Shown here piece by piece: positions 18,423-28,800 of a stretch of 64,000 nt of DNA (position 1 is the stretch's first letter; each line of letters begins with the position of its first letter). Origin of the DNA: Aphanomyces cochlioides (Eukaryota; Oomycota; Saprolegniomycetes; Saprolegniales; Verrucalvaceae); NCBI GenBank assembly GCA_019828595.1, contig JAHQRK010000013.1, positions 1,271,501-1,335,500 of the forward strand. The letters run 5' to 3'. The notes beneath the pieces are model-generated. The model ran no database searches and was not told the DNA's origin. It saw nothing but the letters and a program-made list of their open reading frames with translations. Position numbers and translations under genes: made by a program.

Positions 18423-19109
18423 ATGACGACCAAGTCCATCGTTTGTTTTTTCAACGACTGTGAGAATCCTGTCGTACCTGGGTCGTGGAAGTGCCTCTTT
18501 CATCGCCGACGATCCCGCTGCCTCGTGGCTGAATGCGCCAACCAAGTGTATGCAAGAAGTTTGTGCGTTCGCCATGGCGGTCGACGTCAATGCCAGCATG
18601 ACAACTGCACGATGAACCAACGTGTGGGCAACTTTTGCTCCAGACATGCCACTGCCGGACTCAAGAAGATGTGCGCAGAACCTGGTTGTGGCAAACAAGC
18701 ACATGCCCGAGGCAGATGCGTCCGTCACGGCGGTTGCCGCCTCTGCAAAGCGCCCAATTGCATCATGCACGCTCGCCATGGTGCCTACTGCAGCCATCAC
18801 ACCCCTGTCGAGATTAGCAAATTCGAATTCGAACCTGTCGACCAAAATTACCGAAGAGAGTCAATGATGGCGCTTGACAGCTCAATCTTGATGGAAATTC
18901 TCAAAGACCAAGTCGTGGGCAACTTTAACTGCATTGACTTGGATGCCAAGCCGCCTCTTGATCATTGGAAAGGAGTCCCAAAGCCGATGGTTGGCCACAT
19001 TGACGACATCTTGGACACCTTGGACAACGTCGCCGAGTTCCCCATCAAGCAAGGACCGTGCACAGTTGAATACCTTATGCCACCTCGCACGAATTCTTTT
19101 CTCTTCTAA
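18423..19109 (+). CDS. Cys/His-module (WRKY19-like) protein, 228 aa
   Basis: Starts MTTKSIVCFFNDCENP and carries the same five C-x4-C-x9/10-C-x2-H modules (residues ~8-127) as the gene at 15294, with only a few substitutions. The tail keeps LDSSILMEILKD and a shorter acidic block (CIDLDAKPPLDHW). It is a tandem paralogue in the same orientation as the genes at 15294, 21458 and 25614. The very high module similarity against divergent tails suggests recent duplication or gene conversion over the 5' half. Role unknown; see the 15294 entry for the reading of the family. Confidence 0.85.
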   Translation: MTTKSIVCFFNDCENPVVPGSWKCLFHRRRSRCLVAECANQVYARSLCVRHGGRRQCQHDNCTMNQRVGNFCSRHATAGLKKMCAEPGCGKQAHARGRCVRHGGCRLCKAPNCIMHARHGAYCSHHTPVEISKFEFEPVDQNYRRESMMALDSSILMEILKDQVVGNFNCIDLDAKPPLDHWKGVPKPMVGHIDDILDTLDNVAEFPIKQGPCTVEYLMPPRTNSFLF

Positions 19110-20920
19110 TTTATTCTTTTAATATGATCAATAACGAAAGCCTTGAAATGTGTCGAGGTTGTCGCAACCAGCGCTTCGTCTGTTGGCGAATTCGGGCTGC
19201 GAACCATCGAAACGATCCGCTTCGGGTATTTCGTATAAGCCTCTTGTTGGCTGCCAGTATTATGCGCTTTCAACTTAAACGTTCCCCGCGATTTCCAAGT
19301 GTTGGAACGTAGAGGCCTCTCGACAGCCTTGAAACGTGACGATGCCTGTCCATCCATGTGAAAGGCTTGAAGGACACTTTGTCCAGCTCAATTGTGAACA
19401 AACCTACGCACCTGACAGCCTATCAAGACATGACTGTCTAGCATTGTAAATCAAAGGACCAGGCCGCTTGAGGGTTCCACAGACATGTGAGACTGACGAA
19501 GGCTAGCGATTTGACCGTGCATCGATGGAAAAATGGAGACATAAAGGCGACGACTTGGGCATTAACAGAGATAACCCCAAAGCATACAAAAACGTAGATA
19601 AATCTTTACAAAGTAGAGAGACCATCTCTATAAAGACATAAAGGAGATAGTCTCTTTAATTCGAAGTCTCTGAATGTTCCTTCTCTCGTCTCAAGCTTGT
19701 TGATCACTTTTCCAAGATTGTTTCTAGAATAAGTGAGTCCAGTGCTTCTTGTATGAGGACAGATTGAAGGAATAAGTTGATTTGAAGTTACGATATCTCT
19801 GAAATACTGAGAGGAGACAAAGATTAAATAGAGATTTAAAGAGGAATTACAGAGACTCGACTATGCCAAGACATCGCAGAATTCTGCGATATGTCCATAT
19901 GATTTCCCCTCTATATAGCCTTTTTATCGTTTGTCGTAGACCAAGCGGCGAAACACAAAGTCTTCCAGAGGCCTCTCTTTAAATGACTGGCGATACTTCT
20001 CCACAGATTCCTGCCGGCAATACTCAATGTGAAGTGCGCGTGGCTCTGTTTTACCGTTGTGCCGTTACTGGTCGTTGCATCTTCGATACTTGTCGATGAT
20101 TGTACCTTGGACTTGGAACTTTTTTGTCAAGTATCAACGCCAGTCATCTCGTCTTATGGGTTTTGAATCTCTTCAATGCAGGTTACGGTAAAATTTGATC
20201 CATAAATCAATTAGTTGGTGGAAAGCACTCACTTGGCTATCAAACGAAGCACATCCTTGGCATCACAGTGCCCTTACTCGCTGCAAAAATAGCAACCCTC
20301 CAATGCACCGTTCTTGGAAATGACACAGCAATTTTCATTCTTGAAAAAATATTCCGATTCACTCATTTCCCCCTCTCTGTTTATCCCATCGTACTGGATC
20401 GATATATTAAATGTTAAATGCATTTTTCCGTTTTCCCCCTCGGTTTTGTACATGGATAAACAGTCAAGAAGGCGATAAGAGATTTAACGAGATTGGAAAT
20501 TGATCTTGCCCGCAGCCAACCCCCTTTCCAACTGTAATTTCGTATCGAATATTTTCGTTGTGTCAATAAAGAGTACCTAATTATTGGATAAATTCGACTC
20601 TTTTTTTCTTGACAAAAACAGAGATACTCGTTGGACAAAAATCTTGTCGTCGGTTGTCCAAACTGGTGGCGATGACAATCTTCGCTTCCGTTTGTTGTAC
20701 ACTTATCCAGCATGTCCCAGAGCTAGCCTTGACAAAGAGAATCACTGTAATTCATGCTGAACGGGACTCGAATAAAATCGAGAAAAGGAGACTCCAATGG
20801 AAAGTATTTATGGAGTACTTGGCCAGCGAAAAGTACTCCTTATATATCTCATTCCCCTCCTGTGTATTTTCACGTCCCGATTGCCCTGATCGTCTTCACT
20901 TGATTTATCAATCTCAGGGT
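19110..20920. other. Intergenic, no gene recognised
   Basis: About 1.8 kb with short overlapping frames only. Stretches rich in AGAGACT and similar boxes (19600-19860) recur in the spacers of this gene cluster, possibly old repeat sequence. Confidence 0.35.
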
Positions 20921-21262
20921 CTAAACATTCAAGGATTGCTCAAGATACAGCTGGAATGGTATCAGTGTACCGGCATTACGTGGAGCTTCGTTGCCGACTG
21001 AGGGATTTGCTGAGTAATATCCGCTCCATGGCAGATATGCAAGTTCTACGAGCTCCTCATATCTCCCTCGCCATCTTGTACAATTAAACGACGCCAAGTA
21101 GCCTAAGAAATATCGAGTAAATGTGCCCATCGTTGTCAACTTTTCGTCGCCTCGCAAAGTTGGATTCAAGACGAACGCACGGCCGCCCACTGAGAAACTA
21201 CCAGGTGGCATTTCGTCGACATTACAAATCACACGACCCAACAAACACGCCAAAACTCCCAC
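20921..21262 (-). CDS. Hypothetical protein or exon, 113 aa
   Basis: An open minus frame with coding-like composition (NVDEMPPGSFSVGGRAFVLN, then LTTMGTFTRYFLGYLASF). No family recognised. The frame could extend 5' by an alternative start or exon near 21300. It may be a gene fragment; only its openness and composition support it. Confidence 0.3.
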   Translation of the reverse strand: MGVLACLLGRVICNVDEMPPGSFSVGGRAFVLNPTLRGDEKLTTMGTFTRYFLGYLASFNCTRWRGRYEELVELAYLPWSGYYSANPSVGNEAPRNAGTLIPFQLYLEQSLNV

Positions 21263-21457
21263 ACTGCCGCGCTCAAAGGGGCTGTTGAATGGGCTGCTAT
21301 TGCCTTTTCAGAAGGGTGTTACAGTAGCCCCCTCGCAAAAATCCTGATGCCCCCTCCTCCTCCCCCGTACGGTATTCTCGTCGATTGTGCTACGATGACC
21401 TATCAGACAACTTGTACGGAAGCACAACGCACAACATTCACACATTTACTCGACACA

Positions 21458-22003
21458 ATGCAGACCAAGTGTTTCTTTAACGACTGCGATAGCCCCGTCT
21501 TGCCTGGCTCGTGGAAATGCCGCTTTCACCGGCGACGATCGCGCTGTCTTGTCGCGGACTGTGCAAACCAAGTCTATGCTCGACGACTGTGTGTCCGTCA
21601 CGGCGGTCGACGCCAATGCCAGTTTGAAAGCTGCTCGCTGAATCAACGTGTGGGTGATTACTGCTCGCGCCATGCCATTCCAGACCTGAAAAGGACATGC
21701 TCGGTGGAAGATTGCAACAAACAAGCCCATGCCCGTGGCAAATGTGTTCGCCATGGCGGTGGCAGGCTTTGCAAAGTGCCAGATTGTTCCAAACACGCTA
21801 GGCAGGGCGGACTCTGTGGCTTTCACGTCCACCTACTCACCGAGAAATCCACTCGAGAGATTGAGTCGTTGGAGATCGATCCACTGCTCAACGACGCGGC
21901 GATGGCCAAGCTCTCCATGAGGAATCTCCTCAGCGATCAGTTCACATCCAGCGATTTTGCGTGGAACGCAATACCCTTTCGGATCCCATTCGTTCCAGAG
22001 TAA
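21458..22003 (+). CDS. Cys/His-module (WRKY19-like) protein, 181 aa
   Basis: The frame is open from 21347, but the conserved start of the family is MQTKCFFNDCDSP at 21458, with an initiator-like TTCACACATTTAC 9-21 nt before it, so this start is preferred. Five C-x4-C-x9/10-C-x2-H modules follow (residues ~5-124); module 3 is slightly diverged (ESCSLNQRVGDYC). The tail is short and lacks the LDSSIL block of the 15294 and 18423 copies. Third plus-strand member of the tandem cluster; the next gene downstream, the thioesterase, converges on it from the minus strand. Confidence 0.82.
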   Translation: MQTKCFFNDCDSPVLPGSWKCRFHRRRSRCLVADCANQVYARRLCVRHGGRRQCQFESCSLNQRVGDYCSRHAIPDLKRTCSVEDCNKQAHARGKCVRHGGGRLCKVPDCSKHARQGGLCGFHVHLLTEKSTREIESLEIDPLLNDAAMAKLSMRNLLSDQFTSSDFAWNAIPFRIPFVPE

Positions 22004-22590
22004 ACCAATGTAATCCAGCGAAAACCAGACTAGCTCGTGAATGCGCTCTTTCCTCATCGCTTTCTACCGTCCATCTCTTTCGTAAAGACCTCCAAGGAGG
22101 ATAATTTACAGGGAACTGAATGAGAGAAGTTTAGCAGGTTGATACAGCATGATCTTGATAGAGTATCACTGGAAGGCGTGAGCCACCGTGTTACTGGCAA
22201 CTGCGCAGTTGGCGGCGTGTCATAAGTTACATTGTGATAAAGTGATAAAATGGGTGAAGTCTCCCCTGGAAGACCGAGCTCGTGTCCTTTTTACGAGAAG
22301 TTGCAACTTGTCAATGTATCTCTTGAATGAAAAGACAGCAAGCGTCCACGATAAGTCTACTCGGCGTCGTAGCGGCGTGAATCATAAAGTCCTCGACGGG
22401 TCTACCGCCAACTTTGGGACCGAGATTGTGGCATCTGGATGCGCCTAAAGGAAACTCCACAGGATGGCATTACCTCATAGTTCATACCCAGTCGTACTCC
22501 CCTCGCAATGAGCAACACAATCGCTTGTCTTGGGGAAAAAATCGAGTCTCTTCAGTGATATCTCGTAGATTATGGATGGTTAAGCAGGAG
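22004..22590. other. Spacer between convergent genes
   Basis: Holds the 3' flanks of the Cys/His-module gene and of the thioesterase gene. No open frame with a recognisable domain. Confidence 0.4.
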
Positions 22591-23448
22591 TTAAGGTTTC
22601 GGGGTAATAAACAACGCCGTCGCTTCCGAGTAGACTACGCCATCGCCGTCTTCCATATGTGCGCTGAAGAAAGCCTAGAGACAACATACCATCATATCGC
22701 ACTATCGTATTCCCAAAGTAGTTCTTACTTTGCGGCCATCTTGGCGATCCAAGTTAATGTGGAAGAAACCAGGCTGCTCGATTGGAAACGGTTTGCGATA
22801 CGTCAAGGCAAGCGACGCGGTCACGCCCGCAGAGTCCAACGCCCTGTAGCGTAATTAGATACCAGGATGAATGGCAAGCAGTACCAAAGCATAGCTGTGA
22901 CGAAAAACTCGTCATAGACTGTGGCGATGCATCCACCATGGACTACAAAACCATCGGTATATTGAAATCGTGGGTGGAAATGAAGTACCGACACCAGGAT
23001 GGCCAAAACTCTTGGCTCCAAAATGAACGCAGCCAACGACATGTTTCTTGTCGCGGTGACCATACATATCGATCGATTCGTACGTGCCAGGAGCATGTGA
23101 AGCGAGGAAGAAATGGCCTTCTTTCGTCAACCAGAGTGGGATTTCTACCGTAGTTTCAAGGCTAGCTCTCCAAGAAAAGGTGTACCCGATGCGAGTATAC
23201 TCTGGATTTGACGCAAGTGCCTCTACCTTGGCTGAAGGTACTACATAGCGCTACAAGTCAATGAGTTTACGCTTGCCAAAGAGTTAGCTCACCTCGGCTG
23301 ATGCATTCGCTGCGTCGCCAAGCTAAGCAAGCGAGAAATTTCTGCTTGTTGGTGGCTTGCTAAGAGTCATCAGCGTACTTGGCTGGCCAGTGAGCATTGC
23401 AATCGATCGCTTGCTGAGCTGGCTTGGCATCAGACGAAGGGCCATCAT
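22591..23448 (-). CDS. Hotdog-fold acyl-CoA thioesterase (4HBT/THEM4-like), intron-split gene
   Basis: No long open frame shows this gene, but four exons join in phase through GT-AG introns of 46, 41 and 54 nt: exon 22989-23240, exon 22885-22942, exon 22729-22843, exon 22591-22674 with a TAA stop. The join gives the thioesterase hallmark PGVVHGGCIATVYDE (introns fall inside it and after FVTAMLW), then GVTASLALTYRKPFPI and a final VVYSEATALFITPKP. These are the helix/active-site and beta-sheet motifs of hotdog thioesterases, which release fatty acids from acyl-CoA. A likely first exon begins at 23448 (MMALRLMPSQLSKRSIAMLT), Arg/Ser-rich and mitochondrial-targeting-like, but its junction to 23240 is unresolved (an in-frame TAG would have to be spliced out). 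The gene converges on the Cys/His-module gene at 21458. Confidence 0.72.
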
Positions 23449-25613
23449 GGATCAAGTTTTCGTCAGCGAATTCACTTGACAACCTTTTGAGGCAATCCTA
23501 AACCCTACACCCCTTAAATGGTTAAACCCCTTAACCCCTACACCCCAACTAAAAGTGACAGCTTTGTCGACGATTGTGCTGATAATTCCAACCATTAGAT
23601 TGCAGAATCTCTTGAGCGAACTCACAATCATGGCTAAAAGCAGATGAGGATAGCAATGATGCTATTCGAACCGCCTCAGAAGAATTGGGGCTCGTTGAAG
23701 TATTCGACTGAACCGAGCTGGCTTAGTTGTTCCAAACTCAGCAATGCCCCAAACTTAAGGCAATTGATTGCAACATCCCGCTCACAAATCTTTCCAACGT
23801 GGCGCAGAAACAACCATCACACGTTCAAGCTGCTAAGGTCGCAACCGGTAGACAAGCTTCAAATCAAAACTGGTCAAGATTCTGACACTCCCACTTTAGA
23901 GGGCGAGACTCGATGGCTAGCCTTCTGGTTGTCGAAAGTATCAAACGTCGTTGTCTGGGATCGGAGTCCTTGCTGGTCTTTCCCTTTAAAGAGCTACGGC
24001 AAGTTCCTCGAACGGGCTCAAACCACTTCTCGCTCTCATTCCGACCGTCAATGACAAGATCTTCCCCCATTCAGCTACGGGCCAAGGCGCTTCGCATCAA
24101 AGTTTGATTGCTGGCTGGAGTTCCAATGGCACGAGTAATGACAGAGCTAGCTTCCTTGCAACTCTCTCTCGCCGGGGGAGAAGCTAGTCAAAATCGCGGG
24201 GTTTCAGAGCAGTCGATGTGGTCGGGGTCGAAGTATCGCCGCGGTATGCTCCTCTCGGTGGATTGTGAAATATACCATTCACAACAAGCAGGACAAGGCC
24301 AGTGCCAAACACAATCAATTCTTCCGTGTATGTCTCTTTCCATGATATGCTCACCCGTCATTCATAGTTGAGTCTTGTGGATTGTTGGACCGCTGAGGCT
24401 GTTTGCCAATCTTTTCAGGAACAGGCTGTGTTGAAATTGAACGCCATTACAATATGAAGGGGTTTCTAAGCCAAACGTTGTCTGTTCTTGTCGTGAGATT
24501 ATGCCTCGCGAGCTGACTTTAACGAGACTAGATGCATGGACGCAAATGGAGACGTAGCCACCTTTTTCACGAGAAGGAAGTGACGCTTTTGAAAAAAAGG
24601 TGGGCGGTGACATGCAGTGTGAAAAAAAACACATGCGTGGTTGGAGAGAGTGTGTGCAATGAATGGCGCACAATCACTGAACGGGCAAAGACAAGGGGGC
24701 AAACGGGGGCTCAAGGGATCTCTCAACGATGAGCCTTGGAGTTTTGATTAAAAGCTTCCCCTCCAGATTATCTCGTGTAGTTGAAGAATATATCTCTTGA
24801 TCCAGTCTCGCTCGATCAGTACAATGGGAGATCGTAAAATGTTTGTTTCTTGTCGTTGTCCGAGTGATACAGTGATATGCCTCGTCTGCTCTATATGTCA
24901 AGCAGATTGTGCAACCATTTATCGAGATTACAGCCATGCATGACGAGTCATTACTCAAAAAAGTTCAATTGTCATCGGCCAAGTATCGAAACTTCCCAAT
25001 GGATCAGTCAAATATCCAACCTCAGTCGTCAAAAATATTTAAAGAGACTAAACGTCTCGTTTTAGTCTCTATAAATTGACTTGAAATTGATATTATGATT
25101 TATAGAGATACTGTAGTGTCTGTTTTGTCCGAGTAAATAGTCTGCGGTGCCAATATTTTATTGAATAATCGGGAATGGTAAAAACAATCAACCACAGAAC
25201 AGCTTGTGGTTCAGGCCAGTGTTACGACATTCCGTACGTGCACAATCGACAGCCGAGGCAACTTATCGTGAAGAACAAGTACAGCAGCTAATCCCGACAG
25301 TAGAGGTCTGTAGCTTTCGTCCCAAGACACATGTACAATCGAGCTATATTGTCTCAATTTACTCCAATTTCATAGAGATAGATCCCCCTTCCCCCTTATA
25401 ATTGTCGTTGCCGAGTTCTTTGTCTCGCTGACAACCTGATTGTGCAGTGTAGAGGTTCTGGGACACGTGGATTCGTTGCTGGGACGAAGCCCCTGGTTCA
25501 ACATTTAAGTAACTTGCAGAAACCTCGAGTAGACTTTCCTTGGACCAGATGGTGCCTTCAATCACCCGCCTGGGAAAGACAAACTCCACTTTGTCTGCAC
25601 AATCCAATTTGCC
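23449..25613. other. Long spacer without convincing gene
   Basis: About 2.1 kb. Around 23499-23560 there is a C-rich stretch with CCTAAACCC and CCCCTTAAA units, only loosely telomere-like. Near 23600-23690 a 30-codon open stretch (KADEDSNDAIRTASEELGL) looks coding but has no continuation. 24.4-25.3 kb has short frames only; the final ~30 nt before 25614 (TCCACTTTGTC) act as a probable initiator for the next gene. Confidence 0.35.
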
Positions 25614-26186
25614 ATGAAGTGTTACTTTAACGACTGCCCTGAAGATGCCATGCCCAATAGCTGGAAGTGCACATTCCACCGCCACCGCCGCGCGTGCCAA
25701 GTTGATGAATGCCGAAACCAAGTGTACGCTCGCCGTCTTTGTGTCCGTCATGGAGGCAAACGCCAATGCCAAGTGCCATTCTGCGGCACCAACATCCGCG
25801 TCGGCACCTTTTGCACGAAACACGGTGGTGAAGCGAACAAACGATATTGCAAAATCGAAGGATGCGACAAACAAGCGCATCTCCAAGGCAAATGCGTACG
25901 ACATGGCGGTGGCCGCTTGTGTAAGACTGAAGGCTGCACAGCGCACGCTCGCCATGGCTCATTTTGCAAACGTCACCAAGATCCAAACCGCGTGACGAAA
26001 ATCAAAGACGAAAACCAATTGGCAATGCTGGTCATGGCCGACTCTGAGATGCTTAAATTCGACGACTTTCACATCGAATGCGACGAAGCGCATTGGACGG
26101 ACGCGCTTCATACCCTCGATGTCGAAACCATTTGGCCACAGCTCGAGCCACTTCCCCTCCTCAACTTAGACGACCTTGCAAAATAA
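25614..26186 (+). CDS. Cys/His-module (WRKY19-like) protein, diverged paralogue, 190 aa
   Basis: Starts MKCYFNDCPEDAMPNSWKC and keeps five C-x4-C-x9/10-C-x2-H modules (residues ~3-122), but is more diverged than the 15294/18423/21458 trio: module 3 is VPFCGTNIRVGTFC and module 4 IEGCDKQAHLQGKC. The acidic tail (DSEMLKFDDFHIECDE) replaces the LDSSIL block. Last member of the plus-strand cluster. An initiator-like TCCACTTTGTC lies ~20 nt upstream. Likely an older duplicate than its neighbours. Confidence 0.82.
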   Translation: MKCYFNDCPEDAMPNSWKCTFHRHRRACQVDECRNQVYARRLCVRHGGKRQCQVPFCGTNIRVGTFCTKHGGEANKRYCKIEGCDKQAHLQGKCVRHGGGRLCKTEGCTAHARHGSFCKRHQDPNRVTKIKDENQLAMLVMADSEMLKFDDFHIECDEAHWTDALHTLDVETIWPQLEPLPLLNLDDLAK

Positions 26187-26676
26187 TTTATTTAATAGAC
26201 AACACAGCAATTAGAAGTTCATGCGAACGTCAAACGTTAAATTTAGGGCGTCGCCTCCTTCCCAGTCAAGTCAATTGACGTCACATCCAGTCTTCAAGGC
26301 AAGTTCGGGGCTCGGTCGTTGTACGTACAGGATAAATAGAGTCCCACTCAACCAGCCACGGGTCATTAATAGACAGGCCGTCTCTATTAATCAACGTGTT
26401 GACATTGTCGTCTCGTTTACTCTCGTTAATTCAAAGAAAGGAGATTTTCTCCAAGATTTGAAAGCTAGCTCAAGCTTCAGGACAGAGACATGATCTTTTT
26501 CTCCACGAGAGAACGTTCTTTGTCATGGACAAGAAAATATCGCTCTCATGACCACCAAGGCGTCATTCCTTCAGGATAAAGCATCTGTTGATTGTACACA
26601 AACAAATAATCAAGACTCAATTTTAAATCTACATACAAAATTTATGTCTTTTTTGGAATGAGATTGTATAAAAATA
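26187..26676. other. Spacer, nothing recognised
   Basis: AT-rich 3' flank of the Cys/His-module gene running into a MITE. No supported gene. Confidence 0.4.
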
Positions 26677-27131
26677 CCGTATTTCCTGTAAGGTTGTCAC
26701 TACTATTTTTTCCCATTGAGTTGTCACCACTGATATAATTATTTAAATGATTTTTACAAATTTATAGTATACATTTATAATACAATCTGATGAAATTTTT
26801 CGGAGTTCCCCTTGAGTTGTCACTAGTCAGATCTTATTGGAAGAAATGCAATGGCTCAATTAGATACCAGGGCCACAAATTTGTCGTGTTCATGCGTTGC
26901 AGTCGGCAAACCTGGACCCAAATGAGCGTTGCAGGTTTTCATTCTCCCAAACTGGAGTCAGCCACTCGTAAAGTCGACATACGACTGCGAAGTGTTCATG
27001 ATAATAATATGATTGGTAAATAAGTCAAATTTTTACCCAATCAAATGTACCTCGTTTTGATATCTGATTTCCTTTGGACTTGTCACCATTTTCGAAAATC
27101 ATTCGTGGTGACAACCTTACGGGAAATACGG
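26677..27131. mobile_element. TA-flanked MITE, 455 bp, 24-bp TIR
   Basis: 26677-26700 (CCGTATTTCCTGTAAGGTTG...) and 27108-27131 are inverted copies with one mismatch, each bordered by TA (26675-26676, 27132-27133). TA flank and TIR start fit a Tc1/mariner-type MITE. It encodes no transposase. It lies only 22 bp from the direct repeat that flanks the large element at 27165. Confidence 0.8.
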
Positions 27132-27153
27132 TAGACGCATTTACAGAGACGGT

Positions 27154-27164
27154 CATTGACCGAG
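27154..27164 (+). repeat. 11-bp direct repeat, left copy (target-site duplication)
   Basis: CATTGACCGAG occurs here and at 31694-31704, bordering the outer ends of the long inverted repeats. A 9-11 bp duplication is typical of Mutator-like elements and too long for PIF/Harbinger (3 bp). Confidence 0.75.
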
Positions 27165-27602
27165 GGTAGACACTAAATATCCCACCCCTCTTTTTAAATG
27201 TCTACACCTTATACTTGGAATTTGTATACCCGTATAGTTGACAACAGAGATACATTAGTACTACTAGTGAGCGAGGTCTTTCTGAGCTTTAGCTAACAAC
27301 TTTCCTACGAATACACGAGCGTCTCCTCGGCGAAATAGCGTAAATCGACATAGATCCATAGAAAATAGTTATTCAAGGTGGAAAGCAATGCTAATGTGCT
27401 AAGCCGCCGACATAATCTACCTAAATGTACACTTGGCGACTAAAAGGAGTCGTGGCCAATCAAAATTTATCTCCTTGAGTTGACTCTGACAAATTCAAAA
27501 TAGGTTCGGCCAATCAAAATCAACTTGTTGGTTGTCAATATATGTCAATATTGTCCAATAGAATTTTGTGCGAACACCCAGCGCACATTGAATTACAACT
27601 CT
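27165..27602 (+). repeat. Left long terminal inverted repeat of the MULE
   Basis: Inverted match to 31257-31693 over its full length, with few differences (e.g. ATACTTGG against ATACATGG; GCTTTAGCTAAC against GCATTAGCCAAC). No coding frame. Confidence 0.9.
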
Positions 27603-28052
27603 TTTTAGCATTATTATCCAATGAATTTATTCAATGCAAAGCCAATCAGTACAGAGAAACTCGTTAATATACCAATCAATTGTGATTGGAACGCGTAAGA
27701 CACCAGTGCTACATTTTATACGTAGATCTGATTGGATAAATGTAGTTAATTTTTCTAAGTTAATCATTCAAGTGTCTTCTAGCTTAAACAAACACGCTTT
27801 TTTCGAGCTTGTTTGGCTCTTCAGCTTACAATGCTAGCAATGTTTATGACGTGTCCAAGGCATTTTACTTTTACTTCAGATTGAAATCATCTATTTATTT
27901 AGATGGTTAGAGCGTCTCCAACGCATTCTATTTATCGTTCTATTTGTCAGATAGATCGCGCTATACGCCTCAACGCGTTACCTATTCCATTCTAATCGAT
28001 AGAATGGCTGCATTTTGTTCTATTTTCGGCAAAATAGAGTTTCATTCTATTC

Positions 28053-28800
28053 ATGATGGAAAGATTGGCTTCACTCACAAAAATGGGCAGAGGCAGAGCC
28101 TGGACTCCCGATGAAGATATGGCACTTGCTCGATCGATTGTGAGTATCAGTCACGATGCAGTAGTGGGCAGCGACCAGAAGGGAAAGATGTATTGGCAAA
28201 GAATTCTGGAGCAATACAACATCATCGCACCAGGAATGTGGCGTCCATCATGTCCAGGTGGAAAACAGAGATTCAACGGTCTGTAATGAAATTCCATGGA
28301 TACTACAGGACTGTAAAGGCAATCGAGCACTCTGGATGGTCGTGCGATGACTACCTGCGTACATCTCTTTCGTCATTCACAGAAGTGGAAGGCTACGAGT
28401 TCGACCACTATGAAGTCTGGGACTATCTGCTCCAAAATGTTCCAAAGTTTATCGAAAATCTCATTGCAACGCCAGCCAAGTCAAAGCGGCAAACTCACAT
28501 AATTGAAAGCACAATCCGCCAGCCACTTCAGCGCCCGGTTGGAACAAAACGAACGATCGACATGACTTCACCTAGTGTTGATTCACAGTTGAGCCAAACG
28601 AGTTCCAAAATCAATTCATTGCCGAGCAACGACGTCGCACTGAAGCTATTGAACAACAAAGTGCGATTGCTCTCTTTGCAGCCCAAAGTGGTGAGCTATA
28701 TGCTGAGTCACAAGAATTTTTCCGATTGAAAAGAAAGCTCGAAATGAAGCGACTGCGTAAAATGGCTGAAGACGACGGAATTATCTTAGAGGATCAGTAA
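28053..28800 (+). pseudogene. Harbinger accessory Myb/SANT-like protein, two frameshifts
   Basis: The start reads GRGRAWTPDEDMALARSIVS ... DAVVGSDQKGKMYWQRILEQ, the usual opening of the SANT/trihelix-like accessory proteins of plant and oomycete PIF/Harbinger elements, which bind element ends and bring the transposase into the nucleus. A frameshift near 28235-28255 moves to MSRWKTEIQRSVMKFHGYY ... SGWSCDDYLR. A second near 28610-28645 moves to a basic coiled C-terminus ending LRKMAEDDGIILEDQ at 28800. Its 3' end overlaps the convergent transposase end by a few bases. This copy is dead unless the frameshifts are sequencing errors. Confidence 0.78.

Noticed and set aside
23499..23560. Interstitial telomere repeat
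   Set aside because: Only one CCTAAACCC and loosely C-rich units; no tandem telomere array.
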